A stretch of DNA of 64,000 nucleotides from an uncultured Bacteroidales bacterium (GCA_937949745.1 CALECM010000073.1:21100-85099), one strand, 5' to 3'; shown: positions 34,908 to 44,358, counted from the stretch's first letter. Made by a program: numbers and translations. The notes: a model not told the origin generated them from the letters alone.

Positions 34908-36005
34908 TCAATCTCCGAATGACATGCCCAGTCCCCGGGCCGTATGAACCAGGTCGTCGTTCCTGTCAACAAGATGAGGCTTTTCAATGGCTTTCCGGAT
35001 CGGGACAGTAGAAAAATGGGTATTACGGTAAACGACCATCTGGTTGTATTCTTTATTCATAACCATTTCGAAAGCCTTGACCCCGAAAGCTGTAGCTATG
35101 ATCCTGTCGTAAGCCACAGGAGTTCCGCCACGTTGTAAATGCCCAAGTACCGTGACCCTGATATCGTGGTCAACACCTGCATTGATCAATTCTGCTTTTA
35201 GTTTCTCTCCGGCTCCCCCGAACTTAAAATTAGGGTCTCCAATGCTGGTAGGGTTGTTTCCGGTTTTTTTACCGTCAAGCGCCATGGCCCCTTCGGCTAT
35301 AACTATGTTGCAGAAACCTTCGTTGTCCCTGTATCTTGTCGCGATTTTTTCCGCTACCTTCGCAGGGTCATACGGGATTTCAGGAATAAGGCATACGTCC
35401 GCACCACCTGCAATCGCAGAGTGGAGCGCGATCCATCCGGCATCCCGGCCCATCACTTCCATAATAAAGATACGGTTATGGCTTTCCGCAGTAGTCACTA
35501 ATTTGTCAAGTGCCTCCGTCGCTATCTGGACAGCCGTCTGGAATCCGAAGGTAAAATCGGTACAGTCAAGGTCATTATCGATCGTTTTGGGAACACCCAC
35601 CACGTTCATTCCTAATTCGCTTAATTGTAAAGAAATGCGCTGGGACCCGTCTCCCCCGATATTGATGATGGCATCGATCCCCATATTCTGCAACCTCTCT
35701 TTCATCAGTCCGCTACGGTCTTCCGTCGTCCAGGTACCGTCGGGAAGTTGTACGGGAAAATGGAACGGACCGCCCCTGTTGGTCGTTTTGATGATGGTCC
35801 CGCCTTTGACATGAAGACCTGAAACATTCTTGAGAGTGAGGGGCATCAATTCGATATTATCTTTTAATATACCATTGAAAGACTCTATGCATCCTATAAC
35901 TTCCCAGTTTTTTTCCTGGGACACTCTTTTAACAATACCCCTGATTACGGCATTCAGTCCGGGGCAGTCTCCGCCTCCGGTTGCGACTAAAATTTTTCCT
36001 GCCAT
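34908..36005 (-). CDS. pfkA: 6-phosphofructokinase
   Basis: 365-residue enzyme phosphorylating fructose-6-phosphate in glycolysis. GGGDCPGLNAVIRG (10-23) and IGGDGS (116-121) bind the phosphoryl donor; PKTIDND (139-145) carries the catalytic Asp; MGRDAGW follows. Gly in GGDGS favours ATP, whereas the Lys in PKTIDND is usual in PPi-type and mixed group III enzymes, so donor choice should be treated as ATP-likely but open. The -7 element at 36016-36023 (minus, TAACTTTG) lies only 11 bases upstream of the ATG. Confidence 0.93.
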   Translation of the reverse strand: MAGKILVATGGGDCPGLNAVIRGIVKRVSQEKNWEVIGCIESFNGILKDNIELMPLTLKNVSGLHVKGGTIIKTTNRGGPFHFPVQLPDGTWTTEDRSGLMKERLQNMGIDAIINIGGDGSQRISLQLSELGMNVVGVPKTIDNDLDCTDFTFGFQTAVQIATEALDKLVTTAESHNRIFIMEVMGRDAGWIALHSAIAGGADVCLIPEIPYDPAKVAEKIATRYRDNEGFCNIVIAEGAMALDGKKTGNNPTSIGDPNFKFGGAGEKLKAELINAGVDHDIRVTVLGHLQRGGTPVAYDRIIATAFGVKAFEMVMNKEYNQMVVYRNTHFSTVPIRKAIEKPHLVDRNDDLVHTARGLGMSFGD

Positions 36006-36015
36006 TTTTTGGTTA

Positions 36016-36023
36016 CAAAGTTA
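36016..36023 (-). promoter_or_regulatory. pfkA -7 promoter element (TAACTTTG)
   Basis: Minus-strand TAnnTTTG just upstream of the pfkA ATG at 36005; implies a very short 5' leader. Confidence 0.5.
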
Positions 36024-36094
36024 CTAAAAACTTCTTATACGGTTTTCCGGTGCGTTATTTTTTTGAAATATATAATCTTGTCTGATAAATTTAT

Positions 36095-36102
36095 TATTTT
36101 TG
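36095..36102 (+). promoter_or_regulatory. -7 promoter element (TATTTTTG)
   Basis: TAnnTTTG 58 bases before the ATG at 36160; probably drives the T9SS cargo gene and the subtilase after it. Confidence 0.5.
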
Positions 36103-36159
36103 CAGTTGATTATTGCAGTGTGGGGAATTATATTAAATCCCATCCATCAAACATAAAGT

Positions 36160-37131
36160 ATGAAGAAGGTTTTTTTTATTTTATTTTTGTCATTTCTTTT
36201 AATAAAAGTTGGGGCACAGGAAGTGGTCATGCAGGATGGTGTAGCTGTAAACAAATGTGATTTTAATTATTTGGATCCGGGAGGTTTAAACGATTATCCC
36301 CCGAACTTGGATTATACACAAACAGTTTGTTCCGATAATAACGATCCTTTTAGTTTTTTTTTCGATGAATTCGTATTGGGAGATGGAGATACACTGTATA
36401 TCTATAATGGTACCGCCGTGGATCCGCGTAATCTCTTATTGAGGCTTACACGTAATAATCAGCCTAATATGTACCCATATAACTATCAGTCCGCCCGGGA
36501 ATGCCTTACATTCCGATTTGTATCGGGACCGAACAATCCGGGAAACAGTGGCTGGAGTATTTTTATGGGATGTCCGGTTTGTAATTCCACTTCAATTATT
36601 GCCCGGTTCGATGCCGATCCCAATCCCGTCTACCTGGATAACGGACAGGCACCGGTAAGTTTTACGGATTTAACAATAAATTCAGTGAAATGGAATTGGT
36701 ACTTTGGTGATCCTGCCGGTTCTACCTCTATCGTAGCTTCTCCTAATCATATTTATACCACAGCCGGAAATTACCGGGTAAAACTTGTGGTAGAGAATGC
36801 GGACGGATGTAAGGATTCAACCTACAAAACGATTACGGTGGAAGCGCCGTTTTTCCTTTATGTACCCAACGCCTTTACTCCTAACGGAGATGGTGTCAAT
36901 GATGAATTCGGGGCCAAATGCAGCGGTGTAGATCCCGACCGGTTTGAAATGGCTATTTACAGCCGTAGCGGCCAGATTGTATTCAGAACTACTACTCCCG
37001 GAGGTACCTGGGACGGGAAAGACAGGAATGGTAAAGTTTGCCCTTTCGGCGAATATATATATATTGTTAAAGCCTACACTTCCGACGGAATTAAAAAGGA
37101 ATACGTGGGCGGAGTGACCTTAATAAGGTAA
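36160..37131 (+). CDS. Secreted PKD-domain protein with T9SS type B C-terminal domain
   Basis: 323 residues. The signal peptide (FILFLSFLLIKVGAQ) is followed by a CUB-like region of about 115 residues with paired Cys (CDF, CSDN, CLTF, CPVC). A PKD domain comes next (about 150-230: SVKWNWYFGDPAG ... HIYTTAGNYRVKLVV). The last 90 residues are the gliding-motility-associated type B sorting domain: VPNAFTPNGDGVNDEF, then IYSRSGQIVF and GTWDGKDRNG. Such proteins are exported by the type 9 secretion system and usually attached to the surface or to a PorP-like anchor. Cargo function is probably adhesion. It lies 12 bases before the subtilase. Confidence 0.82.
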   Translation: MKKVFFILFLSFLLIKVGAQEVVMQDGVAVNKCDFNYLDPGGLNDYPPNLDYTQTVCSDNNDPFSFFFDEFVLGDGDTLYIYNGTAVDPRNLLLRLTRNNQPNMYPYNYQSARECLTFRFVSGPNNPGNSGWSIFMGCPVCNSTSIIARFDADPNPVYLDNGQAPVSFTDLTINSVKWNWYFGDPAGSTSIVASPNHIYTTAGNYRVKLVVENADGCKDSTYKTITVEAPFFLYVPNAFTPNGDGVNDEFGAKCSGVDPDRFEMAIYSRSGQIVFRTTTPGGTWDGKDRNGKVCPFGEYIYIVKAYTSDGIKKEYVGGVTLIR

Positions 37132-37143
37132 ATTTTTAAATAA

Positions 37144-38865
37144 ATGCTTATGAAAAAAATTCTTACTTTTATAATATTCATATTATATGTGTGGCCTCTT
37201 ATGGCCCAGTCTCCAGCCAAATACTGGGTAGAATTTACCGATAAGAAAAATTCAGTTTATTCGGTTTCACAACCGGAAAAGTTTTTGTCTCCCAGGGCGA
37301 TTGAGAATCGCGCCCGTTATAATATCGCGATCAACGAGCAGGATCTTCCGGTGAATCAGCATTATATTGATATGGTAAAGGCATTGGACGATAGTTTGAT
37401 CGTGTTTACGAAATCCAAATGGCTTAACGGGATCACTGTTTATTCACAAAAAGATAGTATGAAGGAGAAAATCCAAAATTTATCGTGTGTGAAATTTTGC
37501 GAGAGAACAATAGCTATGGAAAATCCGGAAGAACCCTTTTCCGGCCGTTATACTTACACACCTGCCGGTTCTCCTGTAATACCTGCCACCACACCCTTTG
37601 AAGAGTTGCAATATGGTAAGGGAGAGGAACAGATAAGGCTCAATAATGTACATTGGCTGCACCGGTTAGGATATAAAGGGGAAGGTATGGTGATGATGAT
37701 CATGGATGGAGGATTCCACAATGTGGATTCAATCCGTCATTTCGATATTTTAAGGAAAAATAACAGATTACTCGGTGCCAGGAATTTCGTACAGCCTGCG
37801 CAGAGTCCCTTCAGGAAAGAAAGCCATGGAACAATGGTGTTGTCTTGTATTGCTTCCGATATTCCGGGAGAATTGGTGGGAAGCGCACCTAATGTAATGG
37901 TATACGTGGCCAAAACCGAAGACGGACGCAGTGAAAATGTGATCGAAGAGGATAACTGGGTAGCGGGTATCGAATGGGCCGACAGTTTAGGATGTGGCGT
38001 TTTAAATTCTTCTTTGGGATATACCAGATTCGACGATACGTTGCAAAGACGTAATTACCGAAGTCTGAATGGTATCACCAGCCGTGCTTCCCGTGCGGCG
38101 ACCATTGCCGCCGGTAAGGGAATGATCGTATGTAACAGTGCGGGCAACGAAGGAAGGGGAGGATGGAGATATATCGGAAGTCCCGCCGATGCGCGTGATA
38201 TACTTGCCGTAGGCGCAGTAGATAAAAAAGGTAAAAAAGCCAATTTCAGCTCTTTTGGTCCTACGGCGGACGGCCGTATCAAACCGGATGCGTGTGCGGT
38301 AGGTTTTCTGACTGATGTGGCAAGTCCGGGCGGCAGAACCGTGAGGGCGAACGGAACTTCTTTCGCTTCTCCTCTATTGTCGGGAATGGTAGCCTGTTTA
38401 TGGCAGGCATTTCCCAATATCGACAATATGGAGGTTATGGATGCCATCAGGAAAAGCGGAAATCAGGCATCCCATCCTGATGATTCTTTGGGTTATGGTA
38501 TTACCGATTTCTTAAAAGCATATAACCTGTTGAACGAATCCCAGTCTGTGAAAGGTCAGCAAAAATTGGATGTTACTTTTGCTTCTTATGTGTCGCAGGG
38601 TGTTCCCGCTGATATAAAGATCAAGGCTGACCAGGAAATCCCGGTGACGATTACTGCGCAATTACGCGGAACTCAAAAGCCGGTCAGTAAAAATGTGAAA
38701 CTGAAAGCCGGTGAACAAACCATATCCGTGAAATTGCCTAAACTTGCCAAAAGCGAAAAATACGGTATTGTTGATCTGAAAGTCACGGGAAATAATATCG
38801 ATCGCACGTATGTGATGGGACTGGAACACAAAGCGAAGATAAAAAAGGACAAGGATAAAAAATAA
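37144..38865 (+). CDS. Secreted subtilisin-like serine protease (S8)
   Basis: 573 residues. Signal peptide (FIIFILYVWPLMAQ), a pro-region (about 22-170), then the S8 triad: Asp in MMIMDGGFHNVD, His in KESHGTMVLS and Ser in ANGTSFASPLLSG, with the oxyanion Asn in VCNSAGNEGRG. A C-terminal beta domain of about 110 residues ends in a Lys/Asp-rich tail (KIKKDKDKK). I see no T9SS sorting domain, so it may remain periplasmic despite its T9SS neighbour. ATG 37150 is an equally good start. Its TAA stop abuts, with no gap, the stop of the convergent zinc-ribbon gene. Confidence 0.9.
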   Translation: MLMKKILTFIIFILYVWPLMAQSPAKYWVEFTDKKNSVYSVSQPEKFLSPRAIENRARYNIAINEQDLPVNQHYIDMVKALDDSLIVFTKSKWLNGITVYSQKDSMKEKIQNLSCVKFCERTIAMENPEEPFSGRYTYTPAGSPVIPATTPFEELQYGKGEEQIRLNNVHWLHRLGYKGEGMVMMIMDGGFHNVDSIRHFDILRKNNRLLGARNFVQPAQSPFRKESHGTMVLSCIASDIPGELVGSAPNVMVYVAKTEDGRSENVIEEDNWVAGIEWADSLGCGVLNSSLGYTRFDDTLQRRNYRSLNGITSRASRAATIAAGKGMIVCNSAGNEGRGGWRYIGSPADARDILAVGAVDKKGKKANFSSFGPTADGRIKPDACAVGFLTDVASPGGRTVRANGTSFASPLLSGMVACLWQAFPNIDNMEVMDAIRKSGNQASHPDDSLGYGITDFLKAYNLLNESQSVKGQQKLDVTFASYVSQGVPADIKIKADQEIPVTITAQLRGTQKPVSKNVKLKAGEQTISVKLPKLAKSEKYGIVDLKVTGNNIDRTYVMGLEHKAKIKKDKDKK

Positions 38866-39132
38866 TTATTTCTTACCTTTCCACCTTTCCAGATTTTTAA
38901 GTTTTCTGGTAAACCACCAGGCGGTGATCTTCGAGTTACCGCTTTGGATGAGCATACCGCGGAATAGATCTTTAAAATCCGCCAGGTTTCCATTGAAAGT
39001 AAATTCTCCCTTTTTATAGCAGGAACTGCAATATTGCGTAGTCCTGGATCCGTCTTTATGGGTCCCTCCGCCTTTAGGATCTTTTTCAATAGGCATTCCG
39101 CAGCTTTGGCATATCAGCATTTTTGTCTTCAT
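38866..39132 (-). CDS. Small putative zinc-ribbon protein
   Basis: 88 residues from the ATG at 39132. It begins MKTKMLICQSCGMPIEKDPK and has a second CxxC in TTQYCSSCYKKGEF, giving a four-Cys zinc ribbon (PF12674-like). The C-terminal half is basic (ITAWWFTRKLKNLERWKGKK). Function unknown. The frame extends seven codons further, but that lies inside the -7 element at 39151-39158, which decides the start. Confidence 0.75.
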   Translation of the reverse strand: MKTKMLICQSCGMPIEKDPKGGGTHKDGSRTTQYCSSCYKKGEFTFNGNLADFKDLFRGMLIQSGNSKITAWWFTRKLKNLERWKGKK

Positions 39133-39150
39133 GGTCTGTATTAATGATTG

Positions 39151-39158
39151 CAAAGATA
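39151..39158 (-). promoter_or_regulatory. -7 promoter element of zinc-ribbon gene (TATCTTTG)
   Basis: Minus-strand TAnnTTTG, 18 bases before the ATG at 39132. Confidence 0.6.
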
Positions 39159-39190
39159 AGACATAAAATGATGTTCGTCAGTGATAAATT

Positions 39191-40084
39191 TTATTTTATA
39201 GGTTCTACATGTATAATGACTAACGTGTTATCACCATATTTTTCTTTTAAACGATTCTCTATTTTTACGGTAATTTGATGGGATTCCGTAACGGTCATTT
39301 CGCCGTTAAGTCGTATATGCACTTCAATAGCAATATTGTTACCGATAGACCGGGTCTTTAAATTATGGGGATCTTTTACAGAGCTTTCTTCCATAATGAT
39401 CTCCAGTATTTCTTTTTGTTTTTCCGCAGGTAACGCTTTTTCCATTAATTCATTGATACAAGGAAGAATCATATCCACAGAGACTTTAATGATCAAAACA
39501 CTGACAATTACGGCGGCGATAGGATCCAATATCCTCCATTTTTCCCCTAAAAAGTATGCACCGCCTACCCCGATAAGGGTACCGATGGAGGAAAGTGCGT
39601 CGGAACGGTGGTGCCAGGCATTGGCTACCAGGACTTTGCTTGATAATTTTTTCCCGGCCAGAAAAGTATACCAGTATAGAACCTCTTTGACCACAATGGA
39701 AACAGCGGCTGCTATAAAGGCGATGATTCCCGGACGGGGTATGATTGTACCGTTACTGATTTCCATAATAAGATTGATACTCTTCAGTAAAAGAACGGCT
39801 CCGACTCCCAGCAATATGAGGGCGATGATCATGGTGGCTAAAGTTTCGTATTTTCCATGCCCGTAAGGATGGTCCGCATCACGTTGTCTGGAGGATATTT
39901 TGACGAAACAGATCACGATACAATCGCTGACCAGGTCTGATAATGAATGGACCGCATCGGCAACCATAGCACTGCTTCTACCGGCAACTCCGGTAATGAA
40001 TTTGAAAACGGATAATAAAAAATTGACGATCAATCCGATAAAAGTAACCCTGTAGATCCCTTTTTCCCGGTTGTTAATAGCCAC
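39191..40084 (-). CDS. Cation diffusion facilitator family transporter
   Basis: 297-residue inner-membrane exporter of divalent metals (Zn, Fe, Mn or Cd) using proton antiport. There are six predicted membrane segments in the first 205 residues. The paired metal-site motifs of CDF proteins are visible: VADAVHSLSDLVSD in helix 2 and AWHHRSDALSSIG in helix 5. The cytoplasmic C-terminal domain (IEVHIRLNGEMTV) follows. Both sites use H/S-D and D-type ligands, compatible with FieF/ZitB types; the metal cannot be fixed. Last gene of a four-gene operon, 15 bases after kdsD. Confidence 0.9.
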   Translation of the reverse strand: MAINNREKGIYRVTFIGLIVNFLLSVFKFITGVAGRSSAMVADAVHSLSDLVSDCIVICFVKISSRQRDADHPYGHGKYETLATMIIALILLGVGAVLLLKSINLIMEISNGTIIPRPGIIAFIAAAVSIVVKEVLYWYTFLAGKKLSSKVLVANAWHHRSDALSSIGTLIGVGGAYFLGEKWRILDPIAAVIVSVLIIKVSVDMILPCINELMEKALPAEKQKEILEIIMEESSVKDPHNLKTRSIGNNIAIEVHIRLNGEMTVTESHQITVKIENRLKEKYGDNTLVIIHVEPIK

Positions 40085-40099
40085 TTTGATAAAATTAAA

Positions 40100-41068
40100 T
40101 TAATAAATCCCTTCCCTGAGGATGTCATGCATATGGATGACTCCTAAATATTGATTGTCATTATTAACAACAAAGAGATTGGTGATGTTTGATTTTTTCA
40201 TCAATTCGAGGGCTTCGACCGCAAGGGTATCATTTTGGATCATTTTCGGTTTTTGGGTCATGATATCCCCGGCTTTAAGGTGAGTGTAATCTTTTTCCTG
40301 CTGTAACATCCTTCTCAAATCACCGTCGGTAATCGCTCCGATCAGTTGATTATCTTTGATCACTGCCGTAACTCCGAGGCGTTTACCGGAGATTTCCAGT
40401 ATCACTTCCCTCAGGGGATCTTCCGGCGATACTTCCGGCCGGGCATTTTGTTTGTATAGGTCGGTAACCTTAAGATACAATCTTTTACCTAAAATTCCTC
40501 CCGGATGATACCGGGCAAAATCTTCCGGGGTAAAACCGCGCATTTCGATCAGGCAACTGGCCATGGCATCTCCCAAAGCAAGCTGGACCGTAGAGCTCGA
40601 TGTGGGAGCCAGGTTATTGGGGCATGCTTCTTTATCAACCGAACAATTAAGAAAATAATCCGCTTCTTTCGCCAGGAAAGAATCGGGATTTCCCGCCATG
40701 GCGATCAGAGTGTTGCCACTTCTTTTTAAAAAAGGTACCAGTACCGATATTTCCGGAGTATTGCCGCTTTTTGAGAGACACAGTACCACGTCTTCCGGTT
40801 GGATAATGCCGAGGTCACCGTGTATGGCATCTGCGGCATGCATGAAAATGGCCGGAGTACCTGTGGAATTGAAAGTCGCCACCATCTTTTGGGCAATAAT
40901 GGCGCTTTTCCCTATTCCGCTGACAATCAGTCTTCCTTTGGATTGTAGTATTACTTCGAGGGATTCGACGAAATCACGGCTGATCAGTTCTTTTACTTTG
41001 ATGAGGGCGTCAGCCTCTTCCTGTATTACACATCTGGCTAAGGTCAAAAGTTCGTCCTGGGTACGCAT
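40100..41068 (-). CDS. kdsD: D-arabinose-5-phosphate isomerase
   Basis: 322 residues. An N-terminal SIS sugar-isomerase domain (SGIGKSAIIAQKMVATF; CLSKSGNTPEI) is followed by two CBS domains (about 205-322). It interconverts ribulose-5-phosphate and arabinose-5-phosphate, the first step to Kdo for lipopolysaccharide, consistent with a Gram-negative cell. HAADAIHGDLG is the conserved catalytic stretch with His. It is 10 bases after queG in the same operon, a loose functional association. Confidence 0.92.
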   Translation of the reverse strand: MRTQDELLTLARCVIQEEADALIKVKELISRDFVESLEVILQSKGRLIVSGIGKSAIIAQKMVATFNSTGTPAIFMHAADAIHGDLGIIQPEDVVLCLSKSGNTPEISVLVPFLKRSGNTLIAMAGNPDSFLAKEADYFLNCSVDKEACPNNLAPTSSSTVQLALGDAMASCLIEMRGFTPEDFARYHPGGILGKRLYLKVTDLYKQNARPEVSPEDPLREVILEISGKRLGVTAVIKDNQLIGAITDGDLRRMLQQEKDYTHLKAGDIMTQKPKMIQNDTLAVEALELMKKSNITNLFVVNNDNQYLGVIHMHDILREGIY

Positions 41069-41078
41069 GGATTATATT

Positions 41079-42002
41079 TTATTTTTTTCCGCTATTATAT
41101 TTCTGAACCCTTTTTATTTCCCCTGCCAGTTTTTCATATCCGCCCCTCTTAATGCAATTATTGGCGAAAAACCGATTGAAAGTATCGGGATTCAATTGTT
41201 CAAAATCCTTATTTTTAAAATGCAAAAATAGGGAAAAATGACGAACCGCATCAGGATTGGGCACGGCAGATGCGTTGTGCGGGCATACTTCCTGGCAAAT
41301 ATCGCAGCCGAATATCCAGGGAGCTTCATCCAGGCAGTATTCTGCGGAAGAAGTTCCTTTAGTGGTAGTATGGTATGAAATACACCGGGATATATTTACT
41401 TTATACGGCTCTTCTATGGCTTTTGCCGGGCAGGCGTCCATACAACGGGTGCAGGTACCGCATTCTTGTCCGGATAAAACCCGGTCATAATCCAGAACGA
41501 GGTCAGTCAATATTAATCCTATCAGGCAAAAAGAACCTGACTCACTCCTGAAAAGGGAATTTTTCCCGATAGTTCCCAGTCCTGCCTTCACCGCCCAGTT
41601 CTTTTCCGATATGGGAGATGTGTCTACCGTAATTTTAAATTTAGCTTCCGGCTGTTTGCCTCTTATAAATTCCGTGATTTCTTTTAGTTTCTTTTTCAGG
41701 AAAATATGGTAATCGTCCATTAAAGCATATCTGGCTATCCTGAAGTCACTATCGAGGGAAGGCGTATTATAATGATAAAGGCAAACGATAATACTTCTGC
41801 AGCCGGGTAATAGTAATTCGGGATTAAACCGTTGCGGAATATTCCGGGCGAGATAATCCAGATTCGCATGGTAACCTTCCCGGATCATGGCTTCAAAACG
41901 AAACCGCTCTTTTTCCATGAGAACGGCTTCTGCAATACCGCATTGGGTAAATCCCACTTTTCCGGCAAAGGATTTAATATCTTCGCTTAAAATTACTGTC
42001 AT
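41079..42002 (-). CDS. queG: Epoxyqueuosine reductase
   Basis: 307-residue cobalamin-dependent iron-sulphur enzyme converting epoxyqueuosine to queuosine in tRNA anticodons. The N-terminal catalytic domain ends in KAGLGTIGKNSLF. Two [4Fe-4S] motifs follow: CGTCTRCMDACP and CDICQEVCPHN. The HEAT-like C-terminal extension of E. coli QueG is absent, as in short QueG proteins. Its ATG overlaps the TGA of the upstream DUF4292 gene (ATGA), so translation is probably coupled. Confidence 0.93.
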   Translation of the reverse strand: MTVILSEDIKSFAGKVGFTQCGIAEAVLMEKERFRFEAMIREGYHANLDYLARNIPQRFNPELLLPGCRSIIVCLYHYNTPSLDSDFRIARYALMDDYHIFLKKKLKEITEFIRGKQPEAKFKITVDTSPISEKNWAVKAGLGTIGKNSLFRSESGSFCLIGLILTDLVLDYDRVLSGQECGTCTRCMDACPAKAIEEPYKVNISRCISYHTTTKGTSSAEYCLDEAPWIFGCDICQEVCPHNASAVPNPDAVRHFSLFLHFKNKDFEQLNPDTFNRFFANNCIKRGGYEKLAGEIKRVQKYNSGKK

Positions 42003-42862
42003 TCCGGCTTAATAGGCATGATGTCCATCGGGGTGAAGCTGTTTGGAATTTTAATACCGGTAGGTCCCGGAGTGTTGAATTTAAGGTTCTTCAGTTCGGC
42101 TTCCGCCTTAAAATTTTTCAGGTGCGGCAGTTGAATGGTCATCGTATTGAAGAAAGAGGTCGAATCCGTCAAAGAATATCGGTCATAGTTGATCAATAAA
42201 GCGTGGTTGATGTTTTGCAATGAGATATGGTTCTGCCGGATAAGATGACTGTTGTTTAATGTAAGTATCTGTTCTATACAGTAATTGTTAAGACTGTGAC
42301 ACCTTTGCGGATATACCAGCCGGACTTCGGTTTCATTTTCGACAATGGCAGGGTTCGATTCGAAATCTTTAAAATCCATACCGTTAAAAAGTGATTGGAA
42401 AATATAAAAATCTATCGGGATCCCTAATAATTCACCCAGGAAACGGGGATCGCCCTGGTAATATTCCTGTTCCAGTTTATTCACGAAAGTGATCTCTTGC
42501 GGGGTCATCACCAGTCTCGCCAGTTCAATTCCCGCGATATGGAGATTGAGATAAATAATACTGTCTATGCGGTTTACAAAAAAAAGCTGTACGGAACGTT
42601 TATTATTGTCGAGCTCCATGTTGACTTTCATCCGGTACGATATCCATTCATATCCTGGTTGAAAAGGTAAAGTAATAGTATTCATCTCCGGGCCCGGCAG
42701 AGTATTTTCAGGGAGAGTTATGAAGCTATGGGCAGTATCCGGTTCGATATTGATCATGGAATCCCTTTTTCCCGCGACCGTGTCATTCTGAGATTTAAGT
42801 GCAGGACAAAACAATAAAAATATCGAGATCAGAATTATTAAGAAGAGTGTTTTTTTCATCAC
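41999..42862 (-). CDS. DUF4292-like periplasmic protein
   Basis: 287 residues with a signal peptide (LFLIILISIFLLFCPALKSQ). The mature part shows the LolA/LolB-like strand pattern of DUF4292 (YRMKVNMELDNNKRSVQLFF; NKLEQEYYQGDPRFLGELLG; YIFQSLFNGMDF). Most DUF4292 proteins are lipoproteins; here the Cys in LLFCPAL lies inside the hydrophobic core rather than in a clean lipobox, so lipidation is uncertain. A role in lipoprotein or lipid handling is suggested only by fold. First gene of the DUF4292-queG-kdsD-CDF operon. ATG 42859 is an alternative start. Confidence 0.7.
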   Translation of the reverse strand: MMKKTLFLIILISIFLLFCPALKSQNDTVAGKRDSMINIEPDTAHSFITLPENTLPGPEMNTITLPFQPGYEWISYRMKVNMELDNNKRSVQLFFVNRIDSIIYLNLHIAGIELARLVMTPQEITFVNKLEQEYYQGDPRFLGELLGIPIDFYIFQSLFNGMDFKDFESNPAIVENETEVRLVYPQRCHSLNNYCIEQILTLNNSHLIRQNHISLQNINHALLINYDRYSLTDSTSFFNTMTIQLPHLKNFKAEAELKNLKFNTPGPTGIKIPNSFTPMDIMPIKPE

Positions 42863-42884
42863 GAAATTAAGAAATTAATAATAC

Positions 42885-42892
42885 AAAAATAC
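42885..42892 (-). promoter_or_regulatory. -7 promoter element of DUF4292-queG operon (TATTTTTG)
   Basis: Minus-strand TAnnTTTG, 23 bases before the ATG at 42862; divergent from the element at 42934-42941. Confidence 0.55.
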
Positions 42893-42933
42893 AAGTTTTT
42901 TCAGTAGTAATTTTCCGGTAGGATATAATTGGT

Positions 42934-42941
42934 TATTTTTG
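42934..42941 (+). promoter_or_regulatory. -7 promoter element of M28 peptidase gene (TATTTTTG)
   Basis: Plus-strand TAnnTTTG, 63 bases before the ATG at 43004. Confidence 0.5.
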
Positions 42942-43003
42942 CAATGACCTAATCAGATCAATAAAACGGTCGAAGTAAATAACGGTTTTTAAGAAATAAA
43001 ATT

Positions 43004-44335
43004 ATGTATAAAAAAATATGGTATTTGCTCTTTTTCAATTTATTATGGTTATCCGGTCCGGTAATTCATGCCCAGGATAGTATTCTGGCCCGCAGGTATA
43101 TTACGGATCTGGCTTCTCCTGCCATGTACGGAAGAGGATATTCATACCGGGGTGACAGTATTGCGGCCGCCTATATCAGACAGCAGTTTACGGATTTGAA
43201 TATAAAACCTTTGGGAGATAATTACTACCAGTCTTATCAATTTCCGGCTTTCGCTATGGAAGGCGAAGTACGGGTTTCAGTCAATGGAAAACAACTTGAT
43301 CCTTTTACGGCATTCCGGATATATCCTTTTTCCAGATCCATACAGCAAAACAATATTCCCGTAATCTATTTTGATCCGGCACTGCTGCTGGATGATCGTA
43401 AACTGGATAGATTTTTAAAGAAGAATCAGAAGAAATTCCGGGATCATTTTGTCGTGATCGACATGGTTAATTACCGTCCGAAGGAAAGTAAAGATCTGCA
43501 GACGGTGAATTTCTTATTGGAAATGATGAAGATAGGGCGGACCAATATTTTTTCTTCACCGGGACTATTGATCACGACGGAAGAATTGCCGGTCATAGGA
43601 CTCAGCATGACCCATTACGAACGTGATTATGCACTTGTTTATGTCATCTTACCGGATCAGGAGAAAATTAAAACAGTGGATGTCTTTTTTTCCAATAAGC
43701 TGAACCTTCATCAAACCCAAAATATAGCGGCTATAGTTCCCGGTAAACTGGAACCCGACAGTTTTATCGTATTTACCGCCCATTATGATCATATCGGTAG
43801 TATGGGCGAAACCGTCATATTTCCGGGTGCCCACGATAATGCCAGCGGCACGGCGACCGTAATGAACCTCGCAAAATATTACCATGAAAATCCTGCCCCT
43901 TACTCTATGGTATTCCTCCTTTTTAGCGGGGAAGAGGCCGGCCTGAGAGGCTCCGCTTATTTTCTGAATGATCCTTTGATCGCATTGGATAAGATCAAAT
44001 TATTGGTTAATATAGATATGTTTTGCGGTGGAGATGACGGGATCATGGTCGTAAATGGAAAAGAGGGTATTCCGGGAGAATTTTATGAAATTTTAGTAAG
44101 AACCAATCTGAGGAGTAATGCGGTTCCAGAAGTGAAAAATCGTTCGAATGCTGCTAATAGCGATCATTATCCCTTTACCCAAAAAGATGTTCCCGCCCTG
44201 TTTATTTACACGATAGGAGGTGGTTACGGCGGATATCATGAATATACCGATACCGGTGAAAGATGTTCTCTTTCAAAATGGGAAGATATGGTCAAACTTC
44301 TTATTTCAGCTACGGAAGAATTTATGCGGCATTGA
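43004..44335 (+). CDS. Secreted M28 family aminopeptidase
   Basis: 443 residues with a signal peptide (YLLFFNLLWLSGPVIHAQ). The two-zinc site is complete: His/Asp in TAHYDHIGS, bridging Asp in GAHDNASGT, the Glu pair in SGEEAGLRGS, Asp in VNIDMFCGG, and the last His in NSDHYPF. The N-terminal 150 residues form the insert seen in Bacteroidetes M28 proteins. It should cleave amino acids from peptide N-termini outside the cytoplasm, alongside PepC. Followed by rsmI after 23 bases. Confidence 0.9.
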   Translation: MYKKIWYLLFFNLLWLSGPVIHAQDSILARRYITDLASPAMYGRGYSYRGDSIAAAYIRQQFTDLNIKPLGDNYYQSYQFPAFAMEGEVRVSVNGKQLDPFTAFRIYPFSRSIQQNNIPVIYFDPALLLDDRKLDRFLKKNQKKFRDHFVVIDMVNYRPKESKDLQTVNFLLEMMKIGRTNIFSSPGLLITTEELPVIGLSMTHYERDYALVYVILPDQEKIKTVDVFFSNKLNLHQTQNIAAIVPGKLEPDSFIVFTAHYDHIGSMGETVIFPGAHDNASGTATVMNLAKYYHENPAPYSMVFLLFSGEEAGLRGSAYFLNDPLIALDKIKLLVNIDMFCGGDDGIMVVNGKEGIPGEFYEILVRTNLRSNAVPEVKNRSNAANSDHYPFTQKDVPALFIYTIGGGYGGYHEYTDTGERCSLSKWEDMVKLLISATEEFMRH

Positions 44336-44358
44336 TTTTCTGATTAATAAATTTGGAT

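Noticed and set aside
35152..35814. 220-residue open frame on the plus strand
   Set aside because: Antisense shadow of pfkA, Ser/Pro-rich and without promoter or motif.
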